Notes: a model not told the origin generated them from the sequence alone. DNA of 64,000 nt from Zymobacter palmae (GCF_003610015.1 NZ_AP018933.1:124001-188000), one strand, 5' to 3'; counted from the first letter of the stretch, positions 16,165 to 25,331 are shown. Numbers and translations: made by a program.

Positions 16165-16818
16165 ATGCACGATTACCAACGCGACTTCATTGCCTCTGCC
16201 ATTGAAGCCGACGTCCTTTCCTTTGGTTCCTTCACCCTGAAATCCGGGCGCATCAGCCCTTATTTCTTCAATGCCGGACTTTTCCACGATGGCCGTACCC
16301 TGGGTATGCTGGGGCACTGTTACGCCGAAGCCCTCGAACGCTCAGGGTTGGAATGTGACGTGCTGTTTGGCCCTGCTTATAAAGGCATCCCGTTGGTTGC
16401 TGCTACCAGTGTAGCGCTTTCTGTCGAGCATCAGCGCAACCTCCCCTATGCGTACAATCGCAAGGAGGCCAAGGATCACGGTGAAGGCGGAACGCTAGTG
16501 GGGGCACCGCTCAAGGGTGATGTCGTCATCGTTGATGACGTCATCACGGCGGGTACCGCCATCAACGAAGCGCTGGACATCATCCGTGGTCAGGGTGCTC
16601 GTCCTGCGGGTATCGTCGTGGCCCTCGATCGCGAAGAGCGTGGCAAGAGCGAGCGTTCGGCCATCGAAGAAATCAAAGAACGTCATGGCATCCCGGTCAT
16701 TCCTATCGTCACGTTGAGCAATGTGCTTGACTACTTGATGCAGCACGGTAACAACGCGCTGCAAGCACATGCCGAAGAAATCCGTCTTTATCGTGATCGT
16801 TATGGCGTGAAGTCCTGA
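16165..16818 (+). CDS. pyrE: Orotate phosphoribosyltransferase
   Basis: The 217-residue enzyme joins orotate to PRPP to give OMP, the fifth step of UMP synthesis. The start [38 protein letters not shown] is typical, and the PRPP-binding motif [18 protein letters not shown] is present near residues 117-134, together with the flexible loop [12 protein letters not shown]. The ATG at 16165 is chosen because its N-terminus matches the family; an in-frame start at 16045 would add a basic extension without support. It diverges from crc. A second pyrimidine gene, pyrC, is at 50.3 kb. Confidence 0.97.
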   Translation: MHDYQRDFIASAIEADVLSFGSFTLKSGRISPYFFNAGLFHDGRTLGMLGHCYAEALERSGLECDVLFGPAYKGIPLVAATSVALSVEHQRNLPYAYNRKEAKDHGEGGTLVGAPLKGDVVIVDDVITAGTAINEALDIIRGQGARPAGIVVALDREERGKSERSAIEEIKERHGIPVIPIVTLSNVLDYLMQHGNNALQAHAEEIRLYRDRYGVKS

Positions 16819-16980
16819 CGCCATCTTGCTGTCATTGCTGAAAGAATCCTTCTTTCTGGCGGAATGGATGCGCAAAAAGATTCTATGCTGGTGCGGTTTA
16901 GGGTGAATTTTATTTCTGCCTTGGCCGTTAACAGAGTCAACGCCATTCATTCTGCCATTCACTAGCAAGGGACAACGACA

Positions 16981-17547
16981 ATGCGCCTCCGTATCGCTTG
17001 CGGTATTGCCGCCTCTGCCGTGCTGGCGTTCGCCAGCCAGTCTGCCTCTGCGTTCAGCGTCAACGCCAGCGGCACCAAGCACGGCTACAACCTTCAGGCT
17101 CGCCAGAGCATCTTGCCGATGTTCTCCACGACCTTCGATTTCTTCCAGAGCAGCGATAACGATGCACACGGTGACAAAGACCGCGCGTACACTGCTGGTC
17201 TGATGTTCAACCCGTACGTGCCGTTCGTCGATCTGTCTGCGGGCGTCCGCTATCAGTACCAGACCACCGGTTACGGTGATGGCGGCGGCGTCAGCGTGGG
17301 GGGTAGCGCTTACGTGCCGACCTTCCTGCCAATGACGTCAATCGGGGCCTACGGCTTCTACACGCCGAAACAGCTGGCGCACGGCGATGTACACACCAGC
17401 AAGGAATACGGCGCGCAGGTGCGCTTCAATCCGATCGCTGACGTGTCCGTCTATGGCGGTTACCGCGTGTTCAGCACCGAGTTCGATAACGAAGGCAGCC
17501 ATCGCTTGGATCGCGGCCCGTTCATCGGTGCCAGCGTCGGCTTCTGA
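16981..17547 (+). CDS. YfaZ-like outer membrane protein
   Basis: The 188-residue product has a clear signal peptide (MRLRIACGIAASAVLAFASQSASA) and a mature region of alternating beta strands ending in phenylalanine (FIGASVGF), the usual BAM-recognised C-terminus of an outer-membrane barrel. The pattern GLMFNPYVPFVDLSAGVRYQ...YVPTFLPMTSIGAYGFYTP resembles YfaZ family proteins. The function of YfaZ is unknown. The gene stands alone with a strong terminator after it. Confidence 0.75.
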   Translation: MRLRIACGIAASAVLAFASQSASAFSVNASGTKHGYNLQARQSILPMFSTTFDFFQSSDNDAHGDKDRAYTAGLMFNPYVPFVDLSAGVRYQYQTTGYGDGGGVSVGGSAYVPTFLPMTSIGAYGFYTPKQLAHGDVHTSKEYGAQVRFNPIADVSVYGGYRVFSTEFDNEGSHRLDRGPFIGASVGF

Positions 17548-17601
17548 TCTATTGTTGCGCCAAGGCATGACGGGCAGTTCGTTTGCCCGCTTCGTTTGAG
17601 G

Positions 17602-17632
17602 AAAAGGCAGCCCTTTGGGGTTGCCTTTTTTA
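17602..17632 (+). terminator. Intrinsic terminator after the YfaZ-like gene
   Basis: AAAAGGCAGCCC pairs imperfectly with GGGGTTGCCTTTT and is followed by a T-run. Confidence 0.8.
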
Positions 17633-17849
17633 TTGAGCTGAGCGTTATTCGACACGTAAACTTCATCATCCGAGCAGTGATCTACCGTCTGCCACTATCG
17701 ACGCTATTAAGAGACTGTTTCATAACCTGAGCGATTGCTTTTACCCTTTCCAAAATAGACGGCTTTTACCGCAATTTTGTGGTTTGAAGTTTCCTTCAAT
17801 GACATGGGTATTAGGGTTATGAAGCACGCTCTAAGGATGAACTTCGATC
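17633..17849. other. Intergenic region before the small secreted protein
   Basis: Beyond the terminator just before it, nothing recognisable is seen here apart from AT-rich promoter-like sequence ahead of the gene at 17850. Confidence 0.5.
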
Positions 17850-18206
17850 ATGAATTACCTTAAAAAATCAACAAGAAAACGGGCGATATTCAGTGCCATC
17901 GCTTTGTTAGGCCAGCTCTTTATGGTGTCGTCGCAGGCGGCTGCGGTAAGCGATGACGCTATCCGCCAGCAAATGATTCAGGAGTCGCTAGACGACTACC
18001 CCGGCAACTGTCCTTGTCCCTACAACACTATGCGCAATGGGCGTTCATGCGGTGGACGCAGTGCCTACTCGCGGCCGGGCGGTTATTCACCGCTGTGCTA
18101 CAAGGACGATGTTTCCGATGAGGACGTGCGCGACTATCGGCAGTCACACGGTCTGACGGCGGCCGCCAAACCTCATGCCAAGGAACGTGCCGCGTCGTCA
18201 CGATGA
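17850..18206 (+). CDS. Small secreted cysteine-containing protein of unknown function
   Basis: The 118-residue product has a basic N-terminus and a signal peptide (RAIFSAIALLGQLFMVSSQAAA). The mature part has the compact motif NCPCPYNTMRNGRSCG followed by RSAYSRPGGYSPLCY, giving four closely spaced cysteines that could form disulfides or bind metal in the periplasm. A low-complexity A/K-rich tail follows. Proteins with a CPCPY...CGxRSAYSRPGG core occur as uncharacterised small proteins in other gammaproteobacteria, to my recollection. No function can be assigned. It lies upstream of trmL without an evident operon link. Confidence 0.75.
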   Translation: MNYLKKSTRKRAIFSAIALLGQLFMVSSQAAAVSDDAIRQQMIQESLDDYPGNCPCPYNTMRNGRSCGGRSAYSRPGGYSPLCYKDDVSDEDVRDYRQSHGLTAAAKPHAKERAASSR

Positions 18207-18290
18207 CGCGTCATCCATCACCCTTTCGTTCGCGCAGTTGGTACACTGAACGCAGTTCTTTCCTACGTTCATGACAGGTAGCGTCTCTCC

Positions 18291-18758
18291 ATGCTCGACA
18301 TCGTGCTGTACGAACCCGAAATCGCGCCGAATACCGGTAACATCATTCGCCTGTGTGCCAACACGGGTTATCGACTGCACCTGATCCGGCCGCTGGGCTT
18401 CGAACTGGACGATCGTCGCTTAAAACGTGCAGGGTTGGACTACCACGAGTGGACTCGGGTGCAGATCCATGACTCGCTGGATGATTTCATCGCGACGGTG
18501 CAGCCGACGCGGCTGTTTGCGCTGTCGACGCGTGGGCGCACTCATCATGATGTGCCGCAGTATCAGGTTGGGGATGCATTGGTGTTCGGTCCTGAAACGC
18601 GTGGCCTGCCGCAAACGCTGCTGGACAGCCTGCCGCCGGAACAGCGCATCTGTCTGCCGATGCAGGCCAACAGCCGTAGCCTCAACCTGTCGAATGCGTG
18701 CGCAATCGTTGTGTATGAAAGCTGGCGTCAACTGGGGTTTAGTGGCGCACTGCATTGA
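18291..18758 (+). CDS. trmL: tRNA (cytidine(34)/uridine(34)-2'-O)-methyltransferase TrmL
   Basis: The 155-residue SPOUT enzyme methylates the wobble ribose of tRNA-Leu isoacceptors using S-adenosylmethionine. The short full-length form begins [26 protein letters not shown], has [21 protein letters not shown], and carries the knot motifs FGPETRGLP and [15 protein letters not shown], all diagnostic for TrmL (YibK). A CAGG sequence precedes the ATG. Confidence 0.96.
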   Translation: MLDIVLYEPEIAPNTGNIIRLCANTGYRLHLIRPLGFELDDRRLKRAGLDYHEWTRVQIHDSLDDFIATVQPTRLFALSTRGRTHHDVPQYQVGDALVFGPETRGLPQTLLDSLPPEQRICLPMQANSRSLNLSNACAIVVYESWRQLGFSGALH

Positions 18759-18881
18759 ATTGGCGTGGTGTGAAGGGTGTATGATCGGCCGCGGTGCTGC
18801 ACTGCACGAGAGCGTTCACTCACGTGGCTCTCGCTGAAAGACCAGCGTTGGAAGATACTGAAGAACGAAGGACGCCCTTCC

Positions 18882-19631
18882 ATGATGCACCCCGTAAGAA
18901 CCCTGCTGTCGGCCACGCTGTTGGCCTGTATGACCCTGCCTGCCTATGCCTCTGAAAGTGCCCACTGGGGCTATACCGGTGACGGTTCTCCCGAACACTG
19001 GGGCGATGTGGACACTCGCTTTGCCGAATGCAAGATGGGCCACAACCAATCGCCCATTAATATCCGCCGCAGTGAACATACGCGTCATGCACCGCTGGCG
19101 CTGAAGCTCGGCAGTGGCGAGCAGAAGATCGTCAACAATGGCCATACCGTTGAAGTTGTTCCAGAGGGTGGCAAGCCGACCCAGCTGACGCTGGATGGCG
19201 ACGTTTACACCCTGCAGCAGTTCCACTTCCATACGCCCAGCGAAAACACCCTCGACGGTAAGCAGTTCCCGCTCGAAGGCCATTTCGTCTTTATGCATGA
19301 CGCTCAACCGCTGGTGTTGGCCGTCATGTATGAGGATGGTGCTCCTAGCAAGGCGTTGGTGCCGTTCATCAATCAGCTGAAGAACGTACCGCATGAAGAA
19401 ACGGCGCTGGCTCAGCCCGTCGATCTAAAAGCGCTGCTGCCGCAGTCGCTGCACTACTATCGTTTCTCTGGCTCGCTGACGACACCGCCGTGCTCGGAAG
19501 GGGTCATCTGGCTGGTGCTTGATCATCACGTCAAACTGAGCTTGGCCCAGTTGGGCGCTTTCGAACAGGCCATTGGTCAGCACAATAACCGCCCGGTTCA
19601 GCCGTTGAATGGTCGTGTCATCACGGATTGA
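18882..19631 (+). CDS. Periplasmic alpha-class carbonic anhydrase
   Basis: The 249-residue enzyme interconverts CO2 and bicarbonate. A signal peptide (MMHPVRTLLSATLLACMTLPAYA) sends it to the periplasm. The zinc ligands are visible as FHFHTPSEN (H115, H117) and EGHFVF (H134). NQSPINI and the substrate-pocket motif SLTTPPCSEG are also conserved, and Cys50 may form the usual disulfide with the cysteine of PPCSEG. The start at 18882 follows AAGGA by 9 bases. A strong terminator follows the gene. Confidence 0.95.
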   Translation: MMHPVRTLLSATLLACMTLPAYASESAHWGYTGDGSPEHWGDVDTRFAECKMGHNQSPINIRRSEHTRHAPLALKLGSGEQKIVNNGHTVEVVPEGGKPTQLTLDGDVYTLQQFHFHTPSENTLDGKQFPLEGHFVFMHDAQPLVLAVMYEDGAPSKALVPFINQLKNVPHEETALAQPVDLKALLPQSLHYYRFSGSLTTPPCSEGVIWLVLDHHVKLSLAQLGAFEQAIGQHNNRPVQPLNGRVITD

Positions 19632-19680
19632 TGATCCCCCTCTTCCTATAAGGAAGAGAATGTAGCGATAAGCAGAATAA

Positions 19681-19715
19681 AAAGCGCAGCCATCTCTATC
19701 AGCTGCGCTTTTTTT
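19681..19715 (+). terminator. Intrinsic terminator after the carbonic anhydrase gene
   Basis: AAAGCGCAGC pairs with GCTGCGCTTT around a 10-base loop and is followed by seven T residues. Confidence 0.85.
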
Positions 19716-19899
19716 GGCGTCGATTATGGGTGAAAGCCGCATGGTTGAGCTGATATAGCGATACGGTGTGATCTGCGAACTACACCGTTATCTGCTATCA
19801 ACTTTCGTAGGGTGGGGGCATTATCGTTTGCGTTGCCGGCCTATGCCGAATGGGCTAGGGCACGGTTTTCCCGTCATAGAACAATAACAAGGAAGTGAC

Positions 19900-21561
19900 A
19901 TGACACTTTTGACTACACAGCGTACTGCCCCGTGGTGGCGCGACAACCTTTGCTACGAAATCTTTCCGCGTTCCTTTGCTGACAGCAATGGTGATGGTGT
20001 GGGTGACTTCAAAGGCATTACAGCGCACCTTAAATACCTGGCCAACTTGGGCATCAACAGCATCTGGCTGACGCCGTTCTATCCGTCTCCTCAGGCTGAT
20101 GCGGGCTACGATGTTTCCGACTACTGCGATGTCGATCCGGTATTCGGTACGCTGGATGATTTCGATATCCTGCTTAAAGAAGCGCATGCCTACGGCATCC
20201 GCGTCATCATTGACCTAGTGCCGAACCATACGTCTGACCAGCACCCGTGGTTCAAACGTGCACTGGCTGCCGCACCGGGCAGCGCTGAACGTGAGTGGTA
20301 CCACTTCCGCGATGGCCTCGGCGAAAACAATGAGTTGCCACCCAACAACTGGACCAGTCTGTTCGGTGGTAGCGCTTGGAAACGGGTGCCAGGCGAGAAA
20401 CAGTGGTATCTGCACCTGTTCTCTACCCATCAGATTGACCTGAACTGGGACAACCCCGCCGTTCGGGATGCCTTTGATGACATTCTGAAATTCTGGCTGG
20501 ATCGCGGTGTCGACGGCCTGCGCATCGACGCGGCTAATAACCTAGTGAAAGCCGCCGGTCTGCCGGACGTCACGCCGGAAAACTCAACGATGACCGATCA
20601 GCAGTACCGTGGTCCGATGTTTGACCAAGACGGCGTGCACGACATCTATCGTCGCTGGCGCAAGCTGGTCAATACGTATGATGACCGCGTAATGGTGGCT
20701 GAAGCGTTCCACGTGCAGCCGATCTCTCGCCTCGTGAACTACGTGCGTTCCGATGAGCTGCAGCAAGCATTCAACTTCGACTATCAGCTGTCGCAGTGGG
20801 GAGCTACCAACTACCGTGCCATCATCGACAAGTACCTGACCAACATGGGTACGGTCAACGCACCGTGTAGCTGGGTCACCTCAAGCCATGACCAAGTGCG
20901 TATCGCTACCCGATTGGGCCTGACCACTCCGGGCGCAACCCCAATGGGGCTGGATAGCACAACCGAACAGCCGAACGAGCAACTGGGCCTGGACCGTGCG
21001 CGTGCACTCATCATGCTGACGATGATCCTGCCGGGAGCGCTCTATCTGTATCAGGGTGAAGAGCTGGGTCTGCCTAACCATACAACGATGGAACCGCGTT
21101 TCCGTCAGGACCCGCGCTTCTTCGATTCCAACGGTACGATGATCGGTCGTGACGGCCAGCGCATTCCGATGCCGTGGAAGGCCAAAGCGCCTGCGTTCGG
21201 TTTCAGTCCGAGCGACAAAAGTTGGCTGCCTCAGCCGGACAGCTATGCCGGTTATGCCGCTGATCTGCAGGAAAAAGACAAGCACTCCACACTGAGCCTC
21301 TATCGTCGCTTGATCGCGCTGCGCACGCAGAACGCGCTGGGGACTGGTTCGCTGCAGTGGTTTGATTCCCCACGCAACGACGTACTGGTTGCACGCAATG
21401 GCAGCGTCTGCATCTACATTAACTTCGGCTATGCACCACTGGATCTGCCGGCAGGCCGGGTCATCGCCCAGAGCCGCCCGGGTATCGATAAGGGGACGCA
21501 GTTGCCGGGTAACTCCGCTGTCTGGCTGGCACTGGATGAAATGCCCCACACTCAGGCATGA
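19900..21561 (+). CDS. GH13 alpha-glucosidase
   Basis: This 553-residue cytosolic enzyme hydrolyses alpha-glucosidic bonds of maltose-type sugars. It begins PWWRDNLCYEIFPRSFADSNGDGVGDFKGI, the standard start of GH13 oligosaccharide-active enzymes, and contains the four conserved regions: DLVPNHTSDQHPWF, GLRIDAAN (nucleophile D210), MVAEAF (acid E268) and SSHDQ (D331). No signal peptide is present. Closest in type are alpha-glucosidases such as those of Halomonas and actinobacteria, rather than trehalose-6-phosphate hydrolase; the exact substrate is not certain. No transporter or regulator adjoins it. Confidence 0.88.
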   Translation: MTLLTTQRTAPWWRDNLCYEIFPRSFADSNGDGVGDFKGITAHLKYLANLGINSIWLTPFYPSPQADAGYDVSDYCDVDPVFGTLDDFDILLKEAHAYGIRVIIDLVPNHTSDQHPWFKRALAAAPGSAEREWYHFRDGLGENNELPPNNWTSLFGGSAWKRVPGEKQWYLHLFSTHQIDLNWDNPAVRDAFDDILKFWLDRGVDGLRIDAANNLVKAAGLPDVTPENSTMTDQQYRGPMFDQDGVHDIYRRWRKLVNTYDDRVMVAEAFHVQPISRLVNYVRSDELQQAFNFDYQLSQWGATNYRAIIDKYLTNMGTVNAPCSWVTSSHDQVRIATRLGLTTPGATPMGLDSTTEQPNEQLGLDRARALIMLTMILPGALYLYQGEELGLPNHTTMEPRFRQDPRFFDSNGTMIGRDGQRIPMPWKAKAPAFGFSPSDKSWLPQPDSYAGYAADLQEKDKHSTLSLYRRLIALRTQNALGTGSLQWFDSPRNDVLVARNGSVCIYINFGYAPLDLPAGRVIAQSRPGIDKGTQLPGNSAVWLALDEMPHTQA

Positions 21562-21566
21562 ATGAG

Positions 21567-21582
21567 TGTGTCACGTGAAACA
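21567..21582. other. Near-consensus parS-like site
   Basis: TGTGTCACGTGAAACA differs from the ParB-binding consensus TGTTTCACGTGAAACA at one position. It lies just after the alpha-glucosidase stop, about 2.5 kb from a second, perfect copy. Confidence 0.6.
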
Positions 21583-21615
21583 CGGATGTTGCGTGACTGA
21601 TCATTGATCGTATTC

Positions 21616-21647
21616 GATAGCACTGCCCTCAATTGAGCAGTGCTATC
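21616..21647 (+). terminator. Hairpin after the alpha-glucosidase gene
   Basis: GATAGCACTGC pairs perfectly with GCAGTGCTATC around a 10-base loop. No strong T-run follows. The rest of the 21562-21875 gap shows only a parS-like site and the rep ribosome-binding site. Confidence 0.6.
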
Positions 21648-21875
21648 GGCGTTTCAGGACCAGCGTTTGTCCCGCCTTTTCCAATATGCCCTCTTCTTTC
21701 TCTTCTCTTTCCTTCCAGCAGTGACGCGTTCCCGCTTTGATGTGACACCTTTTTCATGTCTTTCATGGGGTTGCCGCTGGCCGACGTTCTCATGCCCGTG
21801 ACGGCTGGGAGGTAGGTGGCCTAACGTAGTATCATGCCCCTCCCAAGTACGAACCTTTCAGGAGGCGGCCTCACC

Positions 21876-23933
21876 ATGCGTGACGAGCTGATGCAGACGC
21901 GTCTACAGACACTCAACCCGCGACAGCGTGAGGCGGTCACCTACATCAATGGGCCATGTCTGGTACTGGCGGGTGCCGGTTCAGGCAAGACCAGCGTTAT
22001 CACGACCAAGATCGCCTATCTGATTCGTGAATGTGGCATGCCAGCACGGCGCATCGCGGCTGTGACGTTCACCAACAAGGCGGCCCGCGAGATGAAAGAG
22101 CGCGTTGGCAAGATGCTGCCCGGCAAGCTCGGTCATGGGCTGACGGTGTCCACCTTCCACACGCTGGGGCTCAACATCATCAAGGCTGAACTGAAAGTGC
22201 TGGGCTATCGCTCCGGCTTCTCTCTGTTTGACCCTGAAGATGCCAAGGCGCTGCTACGCGACCTGATGCACAAGGATGCCGCCGTTGACGCTGATCAGAT
22301 CAACCGTGTGCAGCATCAGATATCACAATGGAAGAACGATCTGGTCACTCCTCAGCAGGCCCTGTCGCACGCTGAAGATCAAGACCAGGATTACGCCGCG
22401 CGTTTGTACGAAGCCTACGTTCGTCACCTCAAAGCGTACAACGCTGTCGACTTCGACGATCTGATTTACCTGCCGGCGGTTTTGTTTGAGCGTGAACCGG
22501 AGGTGCTGGCGCGCTGGCGCAAACGCATTCACTACATGCTGGTCGATGAGTATCAGGACACCAACTCAAGCCAGTATCGACTGGTGCGGTTGCTGATGGC
22601 TGAGCGTGAAACCTTCACCGTAGTGGGCGACGATGATCAGTCCATCTATGCTTGGCGCGGTGCTCGCCCTGAAAACCTTGAGCAGCTGCAAGACGATTTC
22701 CGCAGTCTGAAGGTCATCAAGCTGGAGCAGAACTACCGTTCCACGGCCGTCATTCTGAAGGCGGCTAACACACTGATTGCCAATAACCCACACGTCTATG
22801 AAAAGACGCTGTGGTCGGAGATGGGGCGCGGCGATGACATCCGTGTGATCGTCAATCGTAATGAAGAAGTGGAAGCCGAGCGCGTCGCCAGTGAAATACT
22901 GACGCGCCGCCTCAAGCTCAGTGCTAAATGGAAGGACTTTGCCGTGCTGTACCGCGGCAACTTTCAGGCGCGCTTGCTGGAGATTAAGCTTCAGCACTAT
23001 CAGATTCCCTACAAGCTGTCCGGCGGTACTTCGTTCTTCTCACGCAACGAAATCCGCGATGCGATGGCCTATCTGCGATTGTTGATCAATCCCGCTGATG
23101 ACAACGCCTTCCTGCGTATCGTTAACGTACCGCGCCGCGAGATTGGCCCGACCACAATCGAAAAGCTAGCCAACTATGCGACCGAGCGTCAGGTCAGTCT
23201 TTACGATGCTTCCTGCGAGCTGGGGCTGCAGGAACTGCTGCCCGAAAAAGCGCTGTTCCGGCTGGCGCGCTTCAACCATCTTATTGCCGACGTGCGTAAG
23301 CGCATGGATCAGGGCGATGCTCTTGCCGCTATTCGCAGCCTGTTTCAGGAGATCGACTACGAGGGCTGGCTGTATCAAAACGCCAGTGCGCCCATCGTGG
23401 CCGAGAAACGTATGGCGAACGTATGGACGCTGATTGACCAGCTTGAACGCTCGATGCAGCGTAACGATGAAGGCGACGATGACGGTAGTGAAGAAACCGA
23501 TGATGTCGAAGCGGCCATCTCGCGGTTGGTGTTGCGTGACATCATGGAACAGCAACAGGAAGAAGACGATACCGATAAGGTGCAGTTGTTGACGTTGCAT
23601 GCTTCTAAAGGACTGGAGTATCCCCATGTCTACATCATGGGGCTTGAAGAAGACCTGCTTCCCCACCGCAACGCTATCGAAGCCGGTACCATCGAAGAGG
23701 AACGCCGCCTAGCTTACGTCGGTATCACTCGCGCCCGTCAGACGCTGACCATGACACTGGCCCGCCAGCGTAAGGCGTTCGGTGAAATGTTGAACTGTAC
23801 CCCGAGCCGCTTTTTGGATGAGTTGCCGGAAGATGACATCAGCTGGGAAGGCCGCCCCGACAAGGAAGACCCTGAGAAAAAACGGGAACGCGGAATGGAT
23901 GCCATTGCGGGACTGAAAGCGCTGCTGCAGTAG
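21876..23933 (+). CDS. rep: ATP-dependent DNA helicase Rep
   Basis: The 685-residue UvrD/Rep superfamily 1 helicase unwinds DNA 3' to 5' and clears protein blocks ahead of the replisome. Visible motifs are LNPRQREAVTYINGPCLVLAGAGSGKTSVIT (Q motif and Walker A), LVDEYQDTN (Walker B), VVGDDDQSIYAWRGA (III), KLEQNYRST (IV), LLTLHASKGLEYPHVYIMGLEEDLLPHRN (V) and EERRLAYVGITRA (VI). The ATG at 21876 follows a strong AGGAGG; the in-frame start at 21834 is not needed. Length is close to E. coli Rep. A terminator follows, and parS-like sites lie on both sides. Confidence 0.95.
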   Translation: MRDELMQTRLQTLNPRQREAVTYINGPCLVLAGAGSGKTSVITTKIAYLIRECGMPARRIAAVTFTNKAAREMKERVGKMLPGKLGHGLTVSTFHTLGLNIIKAELKVLGYRSGFSLFDPEDAKALLRDLMHKDAAVDADQINRVQHQISQWKNDLVTPQQALSHAEDQDQDYAARLYEAYVRHLKAYNAVDFDDLIYLPAVLFEREPEVLARWRKRIHYMLVDEYQDTNSSQYRLVRLLMAERETFTVVGDDDQSIYAWRGARPENLEQLQDDFRSLKVIKLEQNYRSTAVILKAANTLIANNPHVYEKTLWSEMGRGDDIRVIVNRNEEVEAERVASEILTRRLKLSAKWKDFAVLYRGNFQARLLEIKLQHYQIPYKLSGGTSFFSRNEIRDAMAYLRLLINPADDNAFLRIVNVPRREIGPTTIEKLANYATERQVSLYDASCELGLQELLPEKALFRLARFNHLIADVRKRMDQGDALAAIRSLFQEIDYEGWLYQNASAPIVAEKRMANVWTLIDQLERSMQRNDEGDDDGSEETDDVEAAISRLVLRDIMEQQQEEDDTDKVQLLTLHASKGLEYPHVYIMGLEEDLLPHRNAIEAGTIEEERRLAYVGITRARQTLTMTLARQRKAFGEMLNCTPSRFLDELPEDDISWEGRPDKEDPEKKRERGMDAIAGLKALLQ

Positions 23934-23954
23934 CCTTATCTGTTATCGCTATTC

Positions 23955-23986
23955 AAAAGCCGCGCTCATCTAAGGGCGCGGCTTTT
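23955..23986 (+). terminator. Intrinsic terminator after rep
   Basis: AAAAGCCGCGC pairs with GCGCGGCTTTT around a 10-base loop, with a T-run. Confidence 0.85.
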
Positions 23987-24057
23987 TCGTTATGACGACG
24001 GTCTGTTCGGGGAGAACTCGGTTCCACGGCGTTATCCCTGATGGGTGAAGTGTCCTG

Positions 24058-24091
24058 TTGTCACGATGTTTCACGTGAAACATCGTGACAA
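24058..24091. other. Perfect parS-like site within a 34-base palindrome
   Basis: The core TGTTTCACGTGAAACA (24067-24082) is an exact match to the widespread chromosomal parS consensus bound by ParB. Symmetry extends outwards: TTGTCACGA on the left mirrors TCGTGACAA on the right, making a perfect 34-base palindrome. It lies between the rep terminator and tRNA-Arg, outside any gene. Confidence 0.75.
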
Positions 24092-24213
24092 GCGTTCACC
24101 AAGGAACAGCGCACGCCAGCGCCTGATTTTAAGGGCAACGGCAATACGTTGCGTTCCTCTCGACTGGACACCAGCCCGCTCTTTGCGTAGGATGATGACG
24201 CATTTCTCATAAT

Positions 24214-24290
24214 GCGCCTGTAGCTCAGCTGGATAGAGTACTGCCCTCCGAAGGCAGGGGTCGTGGGTTCGAATCCCGCCAGGCGCGCCA
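24214..24290 (+). tRNA. tRNA-Arg (anticodon CCG)
   Basis: A 77-base cloverleaf with encoded CCA. The acceptor stem GCGCCTG pairs with CAGGCGC, the D arm contains AGCTCAGCTGGATAGAG, and the anticodon stem CTGCC/GGCAG encloses CTCCGAA with anticodon CCG at 24248-24250. The T arm contains GGTTCGAATCC. Confidence 0.97.
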
Positions 24291-24600
24291 TAGCACTTCC
24301 CCACCCCCTCCCCGCATTTCCTTAGAAGCCAGTCATCATGCGGCTTTCAGCAAGATTGTCTATCTATATAGCCTCCCAAGGCGTCACCAGCTCACTGCAT
24401 GAATTTTTGTATGCCTATATGTAGGCTGCGCTGCATTCACTTCATTAGCATACATTTTTTGGGGAGGGGAACATCAATGCGGGAAACCTGTTGCCAGCTG
24501 CTCAGCGCCATCGCTTTCTGGGCGCCTATCAATTAATGACGGATTTGTATCAGGCAGCTTTATTATGTGTTCGGACCTGTAAGGCCTCTACAAACGTCAG
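24291..24600. other. Region downstream of tRNA-Arg without a clear gene
   Basis: AT content rises here. A 19-codon ORF at 24477-24536 has a GGGGAGGGG run ahead of its ATG, but its product resembles nothing I know. No duplicate of the tRNA 3' end and no integrase is visible, so an attachment site cannot be claimed. Confidence 0.4.
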
Positions 24601-25014
24601 TTAGGCATCTAAGGTGTCTTTTGCGTTATTATCTAACGGTCCTTTTGAAACAAATTTTTTCCAATCTATTAATACTTTTTCAAAGTCATCTAATTTAACA
24701 TTTATAAAAAAATTCTCGTCACATAATGAATATACTCTAGCCATATTTTCTTCAAATTCAGCTCCCCAGTAACTAAGACACCAGTCAAAGTATTTAACAC
24801 CTCCTTTTTTAACCAATTCTATTCCATATATTCCACCTTCTAATAATTCCACATAGACAGGATCATCATACTTTGCTCCTCCGCTATCAGAAAACAAACA
24901 ACCTATAAAATCTAAACCATCATTACTAAGAGCATCTGAGATAGCATAAGGGATTGCATCATCAGAGAATCTCATTTTCCAATGAAACGTTACGTTCACG
25001 ATGTATATCTCCAT
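24601..25014 (-). CDS. Small acidic orphan protein, possibly an immunity protein
   Basis: The 137-residue protein is AT-rich and acidic (FSDDAIPYAIS..., LSNDGLDFIGCLFSDSGGAKYDDPVYVELLEGG, YWGAEFEENMARVYS). It has no signal peptide or membrane helix. I recognise no family. Size, acidity, base composition and isolation next to a lysine-rich short frame resemble immunity genes left beside polymorphic-toxin tips, but this is only a resemblance. A purine-rich GGAGA (on the minus strand) precedes the ATG. Confidence 0.55.
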   Translation of the reverse strand: MEIYIVNVTFHWKMRFSDDAIPYAISDALSNDGLDFIGCLFSDSGGAKYDDPVYVELLEGGIYGIELVKKGGVKYFDWCLSYWGAEFEENMARVYSLCDENFFINVKLDDFEKVLIDWKKFVSKGPLDNNAKDTLDA

Positions 25015-25071
25015 TTTTCATGAGAGGATATAGGTATGCGGTGGTTTTAGGTTGAAGATAGCCTTCAGCTT

Positions 25072-25239
25072 TTACTCAGCTTCTAGTGCGTACTCTGCTA
25101 TAAAAATATTTTTATTGCCAATATTTTTACTCTCTTCTTTTCTTTTGTTATAGTTATATTTCGTCTTTTGTGTAATAGTTTTATATGATTGTTCGCGTAT
25201 TTTATAAAATTTATTTTGGTATATAAAACCGTATTCCAT
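25072..25239 (-). CDS. Short lysine-rich frame, possible remnant of a toxin tip
   Basis: From the ATG at 25239 the frame encodes 55 residues rich in K, Y and N (EYGFIYQNKFYKIREQSY...). The open frame extends further upstream but there runs into a terminator hairpin, so the longer form is not credible. No ribosome-binding site is visible. It precedes the acidic orphan gene on the same strand with matching AT-rich composition. It may be a degenerate toxin C-terminus or may be non-coding. Confidence 0.25.
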   Translation of the reverse strand: MEYGFIYQNKFYKIREQSYKTITQKTKYNYNKRKEESKNIGNKNIFIAEYALEAE

Positions 25240-25331
25240 AGAGTGCAATTTTTTCAAGTTGGATGGATTAGGGCGAAAATTTATCAAGTTATATGCAGAT
25301 TTTTTTATATATAAAAATTCTGTGGATAAAA

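Noticed and set aside
24214-24600. tRNA-Arg as an integration (att) site
   Set aside because: No repeat of the tRNA 3' end and no integrase gene is visible in the window.
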